Below are positions 41,717-49,794 of a stretch of 64,000 bases of DNA, piece after piece (positions within the stretch are counted from its first letter, which is position 1; the number at the start of each line of letters is the position of its first letter). The DNA is taken from NCBI GenBank assembly GCA_016291905.1, contig JAEEZS010000057.1, positions 17,763 through 81,762 of the forward strand. Direction: 5' to 3'. A program made the translations under genes and the position numbers. The notes beneath the pieces are model-generated. The model was not told the DNA's origin and made no database searches. It saw only the letters and a list, made by a program, of their open reading frames with translations. The stretch comes from Bacteroidaceae bacterium. Lineage in GTDB: Bacteria; Bacteroidota; Bacteroidia; Bacteroidales; Bacteroidaceae.

Positions 41717-43090
41717 TTATTCCTCCGCAGCGAACATCGGGTCCCAGCAGGGAAGCATCACGGGTTTCATCTGGTAAGCCTTGACGACCTTACTCGAGGC
41801 GTATTTCTTGTTTACCACCAGGCGGAACATGTATTCGTTGAACCACTCGTCCGTCATAAGGAGGAAGCCCTGATAGCCTGACGAGGCGCCCCAGCTGTTT
41901 TCCACCTTCCACATGACGGGTTTATCGTCCTCGATGCGGACGGCCATAAGCGACATGGCATGGGTGGAACCGCTGTCGAAGGTGCTGATGCGCTCCTCCT
42001 TGTTCATACCGAAGGTGGTGCCAAAGATGCTGCCGTAGTCGTAGTTGTTGAGGTCGAGTAGTCCGCGTGTGCGGTCGAGCTCCTTGCCCACATCGCAGCT
42101 GAAATAAAGCATGGTGCTATCCTTGATGCTGGCGATGGCCATCTCCTTGATGTCTTCGAGCGGGAGGTTGAGGTAGCGCCAGTTGTGTCCGTCGTAGGTG
42201 TGACGGTCGTATTCGATTTCGTAGGTGCGCCAGTATTCGCGCGTGGGGTCGTTCATCAGCATGAGGTAGTCGTTCTGGAGGTCGTTGCCCAGAAACTCGG
42301 CGTAGAACTTTTGCGGGGTGTAGGTTTGGGGCTTGCTGAGGTAACGGCCGTCCTTGTCCTTGGGTGCCCATGTGAACTCTTTGACGGGCTCGCCGAAGCC
42401 CAGCACCAGCATGTGATAGATCTCAGCCAACATGTCTTCCTTCATGGCCTGAAGGTCGGTTCTTTTGTCGGCCTTGCGGAGGCGGATGCCGTCCTCGCGC
42501 AGCTTGCGTTTGACGAGTGAGGAAAAGTGGGAGGTGTTGTTGGAGGCATACGTTTCAAGCATGATGCCGGCAGGCACGACGCCGTATTTTTCAATCAGGT
42601 CAGCTACGCCTGTGAACGTGCCGCCATCTGAGAGCGGGTGCTGGAAAAGCCACTCGACGGTCTTGTCGTCCATGGCCTTTGAGCGCGTGTCGATGACGGC
42701 TTGTAGGAACAGGTTGGCTTTCTCCAGTTGGTCATAGAAGAAGAGATAGACCTGCGAAAACTCCATGCCCTGCAGCTTGTGCTCGCGAATCATCTGAGCG
42801 CGCAGCACGTTGAGGCCCGTGAACATCCAACAGCGGCCCGAGCCTTTCTGGTCGGTAATGCCCTTGCTGTTGACGCTATAGGTAAAGTAGGTTTCCATTT
42901 CGCCCTGATTGGCTTGGTTTGTTGCTAAAGCGCTAACGTCGCCAGCGGCGAGGGCGTTGTGAATGACTTTGTCGGCAGCCGTAGGAGTCTGTTTGGCTTG
43001 GATGCGGCTGAGGACTTCGGGCGTCAGCCCTTGGGCACAAATGCCCAAACTGAAAATGGCAAAAACACCGATGAAAAGGGACTTTTTCAT
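41717..43090 (-). CDS. C1B family peptidase (bleomycin-hydrolase-like), exported
   Basis: A 457-residue papain-like cysteine peptidase of the bleomycin hydrolase/aminopeptidase C (C1B) family. The catalytic Cys is C87 in GSGRCWMFTG, His is in SGSTHAMSLMA and Asn in KVENSWGASSG. Unlike cytoplasmic PepC it has a signal peptide (to about residue 20, LGICAQ), so it works in the periplasm or outside; such exported forms are common in Bacteroidales. It probably trims peptides. It is the last gene after the kdu group, 39 bases after the radical SAM stop, and may have its own promoter. Confidence 0.93.
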   Translation of the reverse strand: MKKSLFIGVFAIFSLGICAQGLTPEVLSRIQAKQTPTAADKVIHNALAAGDVSALATNQANQGEMETYFTYSVNSKGITDQKGSGRCWMFTGLNVLRAQMIREHKLQGMEFSQVYLFFYDQLEKANLFLQAVIDTRSKAMDDKTVEWLFQHPLSDGGTFTGVADLIEKYGVVPAGIMLETYASNNTSHFSSLVKRKLREDGIRLRKADKRTDLQAMKEDMLAEIYHMLVLGFGEPVKEFTWAPKDKDGRYLSKPQTYTPQKFYAEFLGNDLQNDYLMLMNDPTREYWRTYEIEYDRHTYDGHNWRYLNLPLEDIKEMAIASIKDSTMLYFSCDVGKELDRTRGLLDLNNYDYGSIFGTTFGMNKEERISTFDSGSTHAMSLMAVRIEDDKPVMWKVENSWGASSGYQGFLLMTDEWFNEYMFRLVVNKKYASSKVVKAYQMKPVMLPCWDPMFAAEE

Positions 43091-43129
43091 GTTTTATTTG
43101 AGTTTTTATTCGCTTTTACTTATTCATCA

Positions 43130-43909
43130 TTAATAGGAAACGGAGCGGGGGATTCCTCGTGCCCGGACGAGCGTGGCAATACGGTCGAGCTCCTCGTGCG
43201 TGGCCTTCAGGAGGGTGGGGCAGGGTGTCTCGCGGTCGATGGTATAGATCATAACCTGCGAGGGGGCTATGGCGCAGACGGTATCCAGCCAGGGGAGGAC
43301 GTAGGCATCGCCCATGTTGTTGACTTCCGTGCCGTCGAACGCGCACCCCTTCATGAACATCGTCTGAATGATGCAATGTCCCCCGAACTCGCGCATCCTT
43401 TTGGTGAGCGCATCCAGGTCATAGTGCCCGTTCGGGCGGTTGACAAGGCGGATGTAGTCGGGATTGACAGTATCGAGCTTGAGGATGTTGTTGTCGGCTT
43501 TCTTTAGGGCTTCAAACACGGCGGGGCGGAGGATGAATGTTGCGTTGCTGAGCACGCTCACCTGTGCAGCAGGGAAATAAGTATTGCGTAGGGCGATAAC
43601 GTCGTCCATAATGTCGGCAAAGTCAGGATGCCCTGTGGGCTCGCCATTGCCTGCGAAGGTAAGCACATCAGGCGCAGGGCCATTAGCCTTCATCTCCTTC
43701 AACCGTTGTTCCAGTGCCGTCCGCACTTCCTCACGGGTAGGACGCTTGAGATGGGACGGATGTTGCGCATTCAGTCCGCACTCGCAGTAGAGGCAGTCGA
43801 ACGAGCACACCTTTCCGTCGCCCGGCATCAAATTGATACCCAATGAGACGCCCAGCCTCCGGCTATGCACAGGGCCGAATATCGGGGAAGAATAGATTAC
43901 CGTTGCCAT
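43130..43909 (-). CDS. Radical SAM protein
   Basis: A 259-residue radical SAM protein. The iron-sulfur cluster motif is CSFDCLYC (CxxxCxxC type), followed by the glycine-rich region LTFAGNGEPTGHPDF that binds SAM and VSVLSNATFI. It fits the COG0731-like group of radical SAM proteins without the long C-terminal domain of larger relatives; the substrate is unknown. It lies 12 bases after the DUF4861 stop on the same strand and could share that transcript without sharing its pathway. Confidence 0.88.
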   Translation of the reverse strand: MATVIYSSPIFGPVHSRRLGVSLGINLMPGDGKVCSFDCLYCECGLNAQHPSHLKRPTREEVRTALEQRLKEMKANGPAPDVLTFAGNGEPTGHPDFADIMDDVIALRNTYFPAAQVSVLSNATFILRPAVFEALKKADNNILKLDTVNPDYIRLVNRPNGHYDLDALTKRMREFGGHCIIQTMFMKGCAFDGTEVNNMGDAYVLPWLDTVCAIAPSQVMIYTIDRETPCPTLLKATHEELDRIATLVRARGIPRSVSY

Positions 43910-43921
43910 GCAGCACGTACG

Positions 43922-45160
43922 TTAATAGGTCACTTTAAGAGGATTATTCGTTCTGGTGGCAAAGTCGCCCAGGTAGTTGTTCCATTCATCGAGTGACTTC
44001 CAGCCGGCCTTGCTCCAAGCACTTCCCCACCAGTAGGTGACAGACGCATCGGGGGCGATTGAGCCCAAAGCGAGAATGTGGCCTGAAGCACCGCGTCGTG
44101 CGGCTTCAGGAGCGGGGAAGGGCTGGTAGCGAGCTTCTTTTGCCCAAGGAGCCACAATGCCTACATAGATTTCACCATTGTCAGCCTTCACGTTGTCCGT
44201 AAGGTCGTGATAGGCAATATATCCCTTGTCGGCAGCCAGCGTGTAGGCATCGGGGTTCTCAGGATGAACGACGATGCCGGCAGCCATTGGCGCAGCCTTT
44301 TTTAGGCCGCTGAAGCTGATGGTGGTACAGTTGAGCTGCGAGCCCTTTGCGAGGGAGATGATGCGCGTCTCCACCAGCGTGTCGCCTTGATAGGCAAAAG
44401 GATGGTAGGTGAGGCGCACCCTAAAGCGCAGGGGGCCATTTTCCATAATCTCATAGTTTGCCCAGCAGTAGGGATAGACGATATCCTCACCATCAAGCAA
44501 AGCCGCAGCGCCTCCACCCAGCGTAGGACCCACCTTGTAGCAATCCATGCCGTTGCCGTGATCCACATGATAGGAAACAGAGTGATAGAGCTGGTCGGCT
44601 TCGTCGAAGCGTTTCTCCTTCCGCAGCTGCTCAATCTGTGCTTTCGTCTCAGGATTGAGTTCGTTGGCATAGCGTTCCTCTACAACCATCAAGGGCGTGT
44701 TCTTCACCCAGATGTCGTAGCCAAAAGCCCGTTCGCCAGAGGCTTGAAGAGCAGGGCCATAGCAGCGGTAGGCAGTAAGGTCGTTCTCCCAGGCGATGTC
44801 GTCGACGCGCTCGGGATAGTGACGTCCGAAGGCGGCTGCTTGGACGGGCTCAGGCATTCCGACGGAGATGCTGTATGTGGCACTTCCGTTTGCCGACAAC
44901 GTGACGGGAAACATCAGCTTTTTGTCGAAGGTGATCTGCGTGGGCAGCTCGTTGCCCTGCGCGTCGCAGACGACATACATGTCTTCCTCCGACACCAAAG
45001 GCAGACGTGCCAGCAGGTCATCCATCGGAATCTCTACCATCTCGTCGGTGCGCTCTACGCTGGCAGGGTTCTTTACCGTGATGATAAAATCCTCTTTGGG
45101 CTTCGTGTTGCAGGACGCCAGAGCGGCCAAGAGGATAAGGGTATAAAAAAGTCTTTTCAT
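43922..45160 (-). CDS. DUF4861 family lipoprotein
   Basis: A 412-residue exported protein of DUF4861, with a lipobox at Cys17 (LAALASC). Conserved parts visible are WENDLTAYRCYGPALQ, the FGYDIWVKN block, SYHVDHGNGMDCYKVGPTLG and the C-terminal ASVTYWWGSAWSKAGW. The family usually lies with genes for pectin or uronate use, and here it follows kduD after two bases. Its fold is expected to be a large beta-sandwich like that of polysaccharide lyases or mutarotases; activity is not established. A role in processing unsaturated uronate oligosaccharides is inferred from context. Confidence 0.85.
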   Translation of the reverse strand: MKRLFYTLILLAALASCNTKPKEDFIITVKNPASVERTDEMVEIPMDDLLARLPLVSEEDMYVVCDAQGNELPTQITFDKKLMFPVTLSANGSATYSISVGMPEPVQAAAFGRHYPERVDDIAWENDLTAYRCYGPALQASGERAFGYDIWVKNTPLMVVEERYANELNPETKAQIEQLRKEKRFDEADQLYHSVSYHVDHGNGMDCYKVGPTLGGGAAALLDGEDIVYPYCWANYEIMENGPLRFRVRLTYHPFAYQGDTLVETRIISLAKGSQLNCTTISFSGLKKAAPMAAGIVVHPENPDAYTLAADKGYIAYHDLTDNVKADNGEIYVGIVAPWAKEARYQPFPAPEAARRGASGHILALGSIAPDASVTYWWGSAWSKAGWKSLDEWNNYLGDFATRTNNPLKVTY

Positions 45161-45162
45161 GA

Positions 45163-45966
45163 TTACTTCGGTTGTTTTCCAATGTAGGCGAGGATGCCTC
45201 CATCAACGTAGAGGATGTGTCCGTTGACGGCGTCGGAGGCATGCGAAGCGAGGAACACGGCAGGACCGCCCAGCTCACTGGGGTCGAGCCAACGTCCAGC
45301 GGGCGTCTTGGCGCAGATGAACGAGTCAAAGGGATGACGGCTGCCGTCGGGCTGGCGTTCACGCAGCGGAGCTGTCTGAGGCGTGGCAATGTAGCCTGGG
45401 CCGATGCCGTTGCATTGGATGTTGTATTCGCCGTATTCTGAGCAGATGTTGCGCGTCAGCATTTTCAGACCGCCCTTTGCTGCTGCGTAGGCGCTGACGG
45501 TCTCGCGTCCCAGTTCGCTCATCATCGAGCAGATGTTGATGATTTTGCCTTCGCGGCGCTCCATCATTTCGGGTAGCACGGCGCTGGAGCAGATGAATGG
45601 GCCGACGAGGTCGATGTCGATAACCTGCTGGAATTCGGCACGCTTCATCTCGTGCATGGGGATGCGCTTGATGATGCCGGCGTTGTTGACGAGGATGTCA
45701 ATCTGTCCCACCTCGTTGTGGATGGTATCGACGAGGGCCTTCACTTCGTCCTCTTTTGTTACGTCGCACACATAGCCGCGCACGTTAGTGATGCCGGCTT
45801 CGCGGTAGTTGTTGAGGCCACGTTGTAGCGCTTCCTCATTGATGTCGTTGAAAATGATGTTCTTGATGCCGGCTGCCACAAAAGCCTTTGCGATGTTGAA
45901 CCCGATGCCGTAGCTCGCCCCCGTAATCCAGGCGTTCTTGCCCTCAAGTGAAAATGGATTGGTCAT
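45163..45966 (-). CDS. kduD: 2-deoxy-D-gluconate 3-dehydrogenase-type SDR (KduD)
   Basis: A 267-residue short-chain dehydrogenase. The NAD-binding motif is WITGASYGIGFNIAKAF, NNAGII follows, and the active-site Tyr-Lys pair is in VSAYAAAKGG. In the pectin branch KduD reduces 3-deoxy-D-glycero-2,5-hexodiulosonate to 2-dehydro-3-deoxygluconate. The assignment to KduD rests on its place nine bases behind kduI and before DUF4861; the family alone contains many other enzymes. The product would then enter the Entner-Doudoroff-like route. The gene ends two bases before DUF4861. Confidence 0.92.
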   Translation of the reverse strand: MTNPFSLEGKNAWITGASYGIGFNIAKAFVAAGIKNIIFNDINEEALQRGLNNYREAGITNVRGYVCDVTKEDEVKALVDTIHNEVGQIDILVNNAGIIKRIPMHEMKRAEFQQVIDIDLVGPFICSSAVLPEMMERREGKIINICSMMSELGRETVSAYAAAKGGLKMLTRNICSEYGEYNIQCNGIGPGYIATPQTAPLRERQPDGSRHPFDSFICAKTPAGRWLDPSELGGPAVFLASHASDAVNGHILYVDGGILAYIGKQPK

Positions 45967-45975
45967 GGTTTGTTG

Positions 45976-46818
45976 TTATTTTAGGTCCGTAATCTTTGAA
46001 AAGTCTTGGTCGCCGTAGTCGAGGTTCTCGCCTCCCATGCCCCAGATGAAGGTGTAGTTGTGGGTGGCTGCCGCGCTGTGGATGCTCCATTCGGGGCTGA
46101 GCACAGCCTGGTCGCCTTTCATCCAGATATGGCGGGTCTCCTGCACCTGCCCCATGAAATGGCAGACAGCCTGATCCTCGGGCACTTCGAAGTAGAAATA
46201 AGCCTCCATACGACGGCTGTGCGTGTGTGCCGGCATCGTGTTCCACACCGAGCCCGGAGCCAGTTCCGTCATTCCCATCTGAAGTTGGCAGGTGGGCAGC
46301 ACTTGGTTGACAATCATCTTGTTGATGTTGCGCTCGTTGCTCATCTCCAGCGAGCCCATGTGGGCTACCACAGCATCGGCCTTCGTCACCTTACGATCGG
46401 GATAGGAGGTGTGGGCATTGGTGCTGTTGAAGTAGAACTTGGCGGGGTGGGCGGCATCCATGCTTTCGAAGACCACATCTTTGTCTCCGCGTCCCAGATA
46501 GAGCGCCTCCTTATAGTCCAGCTCAAACACATCGTTGCCGTGACGGACAACGCCTTTGCCACCGACGTTGTAGATGCCCAACTCGCGGCGCTCCAGAAAC
46601 CATTGCGCCTTCAGCGGGTCGATAGCCTCCAGCTTCAGTGCCTCGTGAACAGGCATTGCGCCTCCCACAACCATGCGGTCGTACATCGAATAGACCATGT
46701 TGACCTCGTCGGGAGCAAAGACGGTTTCTATCAGGAAATCGCGACGGATTCGCGCCGTGTCATAGTGCTTTGCATCCTCCGGATGTGCCGCATAACGTAC
46801 TTCGTAATTTGTTTTCAT
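45976..46818 (-). CDS. kduI: 5-dehydro-4-deoxy-D-glucuronate isomerase (KduI)
   Basis: KduI of 280 residues, the full family length. It isomerises 5-dehydro-4-deoxy-D-glucuronate (from unsaturated uronic acids made by polysaccharide lyases) to 3-deoxy-D-glycero-2,5-hexodiulosonate. Zinc-binding residues are in MPAHTHSRRMEAYFYFEVPE of the double-cupin fold, and the C-terminal HSAAATHNYTFIWGMGGEN is a family block. It is the first gene of the group, with the element at 46855-46980 as promoter. No uronate lyases or transporters are in the window, so the substrate must come from elsewhere in the genome. Confidence 0.96.
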   Translation of the reverse strand: MKTNYEVRYAAHPEDAKHYDTARIRRDFLIETVFAPDEVNMVYSMYDRMVVGGAMPVHEALKLEAIDPLKAQWFLERRELGIYNVGGKGVVRHGNDVFELDYKEALYLGRGDKDVVFESMDAAHPAKFYFNSTNAHTSYPDRKVTKADAVVAHMGSLEMSNERNINKMIVNQVLPTCQLQMGMTELAPGSVWNTMPAHTHSRRMEAYFYFEVPEDQAVCHFMGQVQETRHIWMKGDQAVLSPEWSIHSAAATHNYTFIWGMGGENLDYGDQDFSKITDLK

Positions 46819-46854
46819 GTCGATATGTTATTTTGGATTTCTGTTTCTTGTCTG

Positions 46855-46980
46855 CAAAGATAGTGACAAAAATGCGATTAAGCGAGAACAAAAGGAATTT
46901 TTATTATCATTTTGTCGAGCGAGAGCATTTTAGACCGAAGGTCAAGGTGAACGAAAAGCCAAATTTATTTGGGCTTTTCT
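46855..46980 (-). promoter_or_regulatory. Repeated extended promoter element, copy 3 (before kduI)
   Basis: TATCTTTG at 46855-46862 on the minus strand, 37 nt before the kduI start codon. The adjacent 35 bases match copies at 10990 and 17992 almost exactly. Further upstream, on the minus strand, come CTCTCGCTCG, GACCTTCGGTC and AATTTGGCTTTTCG, in the same order as in copy 2. Confidence 0.8.
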
Positions 46981-47009
46981 GAGCTGCGACCTGTCAGGGC
47001 GTGCGTCTC

Positions 47010-47384
47010 TCACCACCCTTTGGGCAGTACGATGTTCTGCACCCCGTGCGCCTCCTTAAATAGCGGAGCAATCTCCTCGTCCCTGAAACCCGCAATGCCG
47101 CAGCCAATGCGGGTGACGAGGAACGTCAACTCGGGATGCTGCTGCGCAAACTCAATAAAATCATCTACATACGGGCGAATCGTTTCTACGCCGCCCTGCA
47201 TGGTGGGGATGCCGTAGCTCTGCCCTTGCAGTCCCACGCCTTGCCCCATGATGGCTCCAAACTTGCGGTAAGCGATATATGCCGCCCCACCGCCATGCAT
47301 ACCACTCAGGTTGCTGCCAAACACAAACACTTCATTCGGCTTGAGCGAAGTGATAAACTCAGGTGTCGTCCGTTTCTGTTCCAT
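47010..47384 (-). CDS. Macro-domain-like protein (A1S_2505-like)
   Basis: A 124-residue single-domain protein. The N-terminal block FVFGSNLSGMHGGGAAYIAY, then GQGVGLQGQSYGIPTMQGGV, and TFLVTRIGCGIAGF are the conserved blocks of the A1S_2505-like family, which resembles macro domains (binders of ADP-ribose and related ligands). Family members are often phage-borne; here there are no phage neighbours. ATG 47384 was chosen because the longer frame adds an unlikely Cys-rich lead and because a -7 box lies 20 bases upstream. It is a single-gene unit with its own promoter. Confidence 0.8.
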   Translation of the reverse strand: MEQKRTTPEFITSLKPNEVFVFGSNLSGMHGGGAAYIAYRKFGAIMGQGVGLQGQSYGIPTMQGGVETIRPYVDDFIEFAQQHPELTFLVTRIGCGIAGFRDEEIAPLFKEAHGVQNIVLPKGW

Positions 47385-47403
47385 ATAGCCTTTTTCCTCG
47401 CTG

Positions 47404-47411
47404 CAAAGATA
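47404..47411 (-). promoter_or_regulatory. Promoter of the macro-like gene
   Basis: TATCTTTG on the minus strand, 20 nt before the start codon at 47384. A clear TTTG box at the usual distance is not seen. From 47412 to 47801 there is no gene; this stretch holds the 21-bp array at 47558 and a promoter box for the next gene. Confidence 0.65.
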
Positions 47412-47557
47412 GCGATTTTTCAAAAATAAAAGAAAAAAAACGCAGTCAACTTTTTGCCCAACACATCCAAAAAAGTTCGAAAAACATCTACACATCTATA
47501 TCATCTACCCCAAAAACGGGTATTTCTTGTTTCGTTTATAGTGGAATGGGGTTTTCT

Positions 47558-47662
47558 CACAGCCCTTAACTCTGTGCTCACAGCCCTTAACTCTGTGCTC
47601 ACAGCTCTTTACTCTACGCTCACAGCCCACTGGGTTACGCGCTCAGCCCACTGGGCTGTTGA
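47558..47662. repeat. 21-bp tandem repeat (locus C)
   Basis: Five units start at 47558, 47579, 47600, 47621 and 47642, all exactly 21 bp apart. The first two are identical (CACAGCCCTTAACTCTGTGC plus T); the others diverge in the second half and end with two CAGCCCACTGGG units. Read in frame the array would give a seven-residue repeat (LTALNSV), but nothing supports translation. Confidence 0.92.
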
Positions 47663-47763
47663 TGCAGGATTTTTTATTTCTTAGGGAAGGTTAAGGAGTG
47701 AAGAAAGAAAAGAAATAACGTTAAGAACAGGTCGTTGACGTAAAGAATTTCTGCGTGATAGTG

Positions 47764-47771
47764 TACTTTTG
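47764..47771 (+). promoter_or_regulatory. -7 box of the regulatory-like domain gene
   Basis: TACTTTTG fits TAnnTTTG and lies 30 bases before the start codon at 47802. A TTTG box at the usual distance is not evident. Confidence 0.55.
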
Positions 47772-47801
47772 TCAGAGTAATAATCATTAGATTCATGCAA
47801 T

Positions 47802-48635
47802 ATGCGAAATGTCAAGAGATTGCTGTCGTTTATGGTTGTGTTGTCTGTGGTGTATACAGGCGAAGCGCAAGTTTTTTTGAAAGGAAATGTGATAAACGAA
47901 CGGGGCGAGACGGTGGAATATGTCAGCATAGGCTTCGAGGCAGACAGCGTGGGAACTATCTCAGATGCCGAGGGGCATTTTGTGCTAACTATTCCTGCCA
48001 ACCGAGAGCAGGACTTGCTGTTCAGCCATGTTTCGTATCAGTTGGAAAAGATACCTTTTTCTGTTTATTCTCAAGGTGTAGATAGCCTTACCATAGTCTT
48101 AAAAGATAAGATAGTTGAATTGGTGGAAGTTGCCATAGATAAGGATAGCCAACTCAAAACCATAGTGGGCAAGGGGATGGTAATTCCTGGCCTTGTCGGA
48201 ATGTCAGGGAAAGGCCGACCAGACAGTAATGAATGGGGCGTTGCCTTCCAATGTCAGCACGACTATCGGGTCAGCGATATCCTTTTGTCTGTCGCAGGGT
48301 GCGACTATTCCAAGTGTATTCTTAGCATGAACCTGTATGAGGTGCGTGATGGGCAGTTCGTAAATATTCTCAATGAGCCTCTTTATCAGGAAGTTTGTAA
48401 AGCAGACGGAAAGAGAATGTTGGATTTTGTGCCCGAAGAGACGTTATTGCTTCAGAAACAGAAAAAATACTTTGTCAGCGTCTCTGGAGTGGACACCTAC
48501 GATGAGTCAGGCGCCATCTATTTTCAGACACAAATCCGCACCAGTTATGCCCGATTCCTCCCCCAAGGAACTAAGAAAAAACTCCCTGCAGGGCCTGTTA
48601 TTGTAGTAAAAGGGTATGAAGTGAACAGAGAATAG
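47802..48635 (+). CDS. Exported protein with carboxypeptidase-regulatory-like domain
   Basis: A 277-residue exported protein. After a signal peptide (to about residue 22, YTGEAQ) comes a carboxypeptidase-regulatory-like domain (FLKGNVINERGETVEYVSIG, DAEGHFVLTIPA), as found at the N-terminus of outer-membrane receptors. The second half (about residues 110-277) is a beta-rich domain I do not recognise (WGVAFQCQHDYRVSDILLSV, FVSVSGVDTYDESGAIYFQ). No barrel follows, so it is a soluble or surface-bound protein rather than a receptor. It stands alone between two 21-bp repeat arrays and is lower in GC than most neighbours. Confidence 0.7.
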   Translation: MRNVKRLLSFMVVLSVVYTGEAQVFLKGNVINERGETVEYVSIGFEADSVGTISDAEGHFVLTIPANREQDLLFSHVSYQLEKIPFSVYSQGVDSLTIVLKDKIVELVEVAIDKDSQLKTIVGKGMVIPGLVGMSGKGRPDSNEWGVAFQCQHDYRVSDILLSVAGCDYSKCILSMNLYEVRDGQFVNILNEPLYQEVCKADGKRMLDFVPEETLLLQKQKKYFVSVSGVDTYDESGAIYFQTQIRTSYARFLPQGTKKKLPAGPVIVVKGYEVNRE

Positions 48636-48701
48636 CAATCAAAAAACTCCAACCATTTTTCTATTTTTGTTCATAGCCATTGGGCTATGCGCACAGATAA
48701 A

Positions 48702-48792
48702 GCATCTGGCAAAATAGAAGGAGCATCTGTGAAATTAGAAGGGCCTTCTGCGAAATTAGAAAGAGCTTCTGCTAGATTAGAAGTTCCTTCTA
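48702..48792. repeat. 21-bp tandem repeat (locus D)
   Basis: Four units start at 48702, 48723, 48744 and 48765 (GCATCTG or CCTTCTG, then AAATTAGAAG-like), with a partial fifth at 48786. All steps are exactly 21 bp. The array lies between two convergent genes. Just before it a palindrome-like TAGCCATTGGGCTA (48674-48687) carries the word shared with loci B and C. Confidence 0.9.
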
Positions 48793-48833
48793 TTGGTACT
48801 TATAAAGGAAAGGATGATGCGGGGTCTGTCAGC

Positions 48834-49787
48834 TTACTGCTTTTCTCTTTCGGCGATGGTGTCGATGTTTCGGCGGAGGCCATCGTATTTGGCGCGTTTA
48901 ACGGCGCTACCGCCAAAGAGAGCTTCGTAAGCCTCGGGCGTCAACGTCTGCCAATCCTCGCGACGCATGTCAAGTAACGCTTCGGAGGCATGGAAGGCGG
49001 CCTCTGTAGTGGGTGTGGCAAAGCGGTTCCAAGGGCAGGCTTTCTGGCAGCTGTCGCAGCCATAGATGCGGTTGCCCATTTTGGAAGAAATGTCCGATGA
49101 AATGGGCTTTTTTTGTTCAATAGTGAGGTAGCTGACACACTTCCTCGCGTCCATAAAAGTGCTGCTGTCTTCGTTCAGGGAGAGGGCTCCTGTCGGGCAG
49201 GCATCGACGCATCTGTGACAGGTGCCGCAGCGGGAGGGCAGGGGCTTGTCGGGCTGCAGGGCGAGGTCGGTAAGGATGAGGCCGAGAAAGAACCAGCTGC
49301 CCATGCCTGGGATGATGAGCAAGTGGTTGCGCCCTTCCCATCCAATTCCTGCACGCTGTGCCCAATAACGCTCAAGCACAGGGGCGCTGTCTACAAAGAC
49401 GCGCTGGCAGCCTTCGGATGCAGGATTTCCCTGCTCTTTCCGAAGGTTGTCCATAAACTCCAGCAATTGGAAGAGCCTTTGCTTAACAATCGTGTGATAG
49501 TCCTTGCCATACGCGTAGTAGGCTATCTGCCATTCATCGTTAGGGATTTGTCTGTCAGGAAAGTAGTTCATTGCCGTGACAATGATGCTCTGACAATTGG
49601 GCACAAGAAGCCTCGGGTCGAAGCGCTTTTCGAGATGACGGGATAGATACTCCATGTCCCCCTGATGATTGCCGGCTATCCAGCGCTCGTAGGCCGTGCG
49701 GGTGCCCTCGTCCACAAGTCCGGCCTTGGCGATGCCGCATGCGGCAAAGCCAAGCTCACGGGCTTTGGACTTAATGGAGGATTCCAT
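48834..49787 (-). CDS. queG: Epoxyqueuosine reductase
   Basis: Epoxyqueuosine reductase QueG, 317 residues, which performs the last step of queuosine formation in tRNA using cobalamin and two iron-sulfur clusters. The two cluster motifs are CGTCHRCVDACPTGAL and CDSCQKACPWNRF, and the N-terminal part carries the cobalamin-binding fold (YYAYGKDYHTIVKQRL). The length is that of the short form without a HEAT-repeat tail. The gene starts seven bases after the DUF2723 stop and is likely to be read with it. Its end faces the end of the 47802 gene across repeat locus D. Confidence 0.95.
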   Translation of the reverse strand: MESSIKSKARELGFAACGIAKAGLVDEGTRTAYERWIAGNHQGDMEYLSRHLEKRFDPRLLVPNCQSIIVTAMNYFPDRQIPNDEWQIAYYAYGKDYHTIVKQRLFQLLEFMDNLRKEQGNPASEGCQRVFVDSAPVLERYWAQRAGIGWEGRNHLLIIPGMGSWFFLGLILTDLALQPDKPLPSRCGTCHRCVDACPTGALSLNEDSSTFMDARKCVSYLTIEQKKPISSDISSKMGNRIYGCDSCQKACPWNRFATPTTEAAFHASEALLDMRREDWQTLTPEAYEALFGGSAVKRAKYDGLRRNIDTIAEREKQ

Positions 49788-49794
49788 TCGCGCC

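Noticed and set aside
47558..47662. CRISPR array
   Set aside because: Units are adjacent with a 21-bp step, there are no unique spacers of constant length, and no cas genes are in the window. The same holds for the other arrays.
47454..47684. A possible small protein with seven-residue repeats (LTALNSV)
   Set aside because: It is only the translation of the 21-bp array at locus C; no start signal or conservation argues for a protein.
48687..48977. A possible small protein with repeats like ASVKLEG
   Set aside because: Translation of the locus D array, then reading opposite queG.
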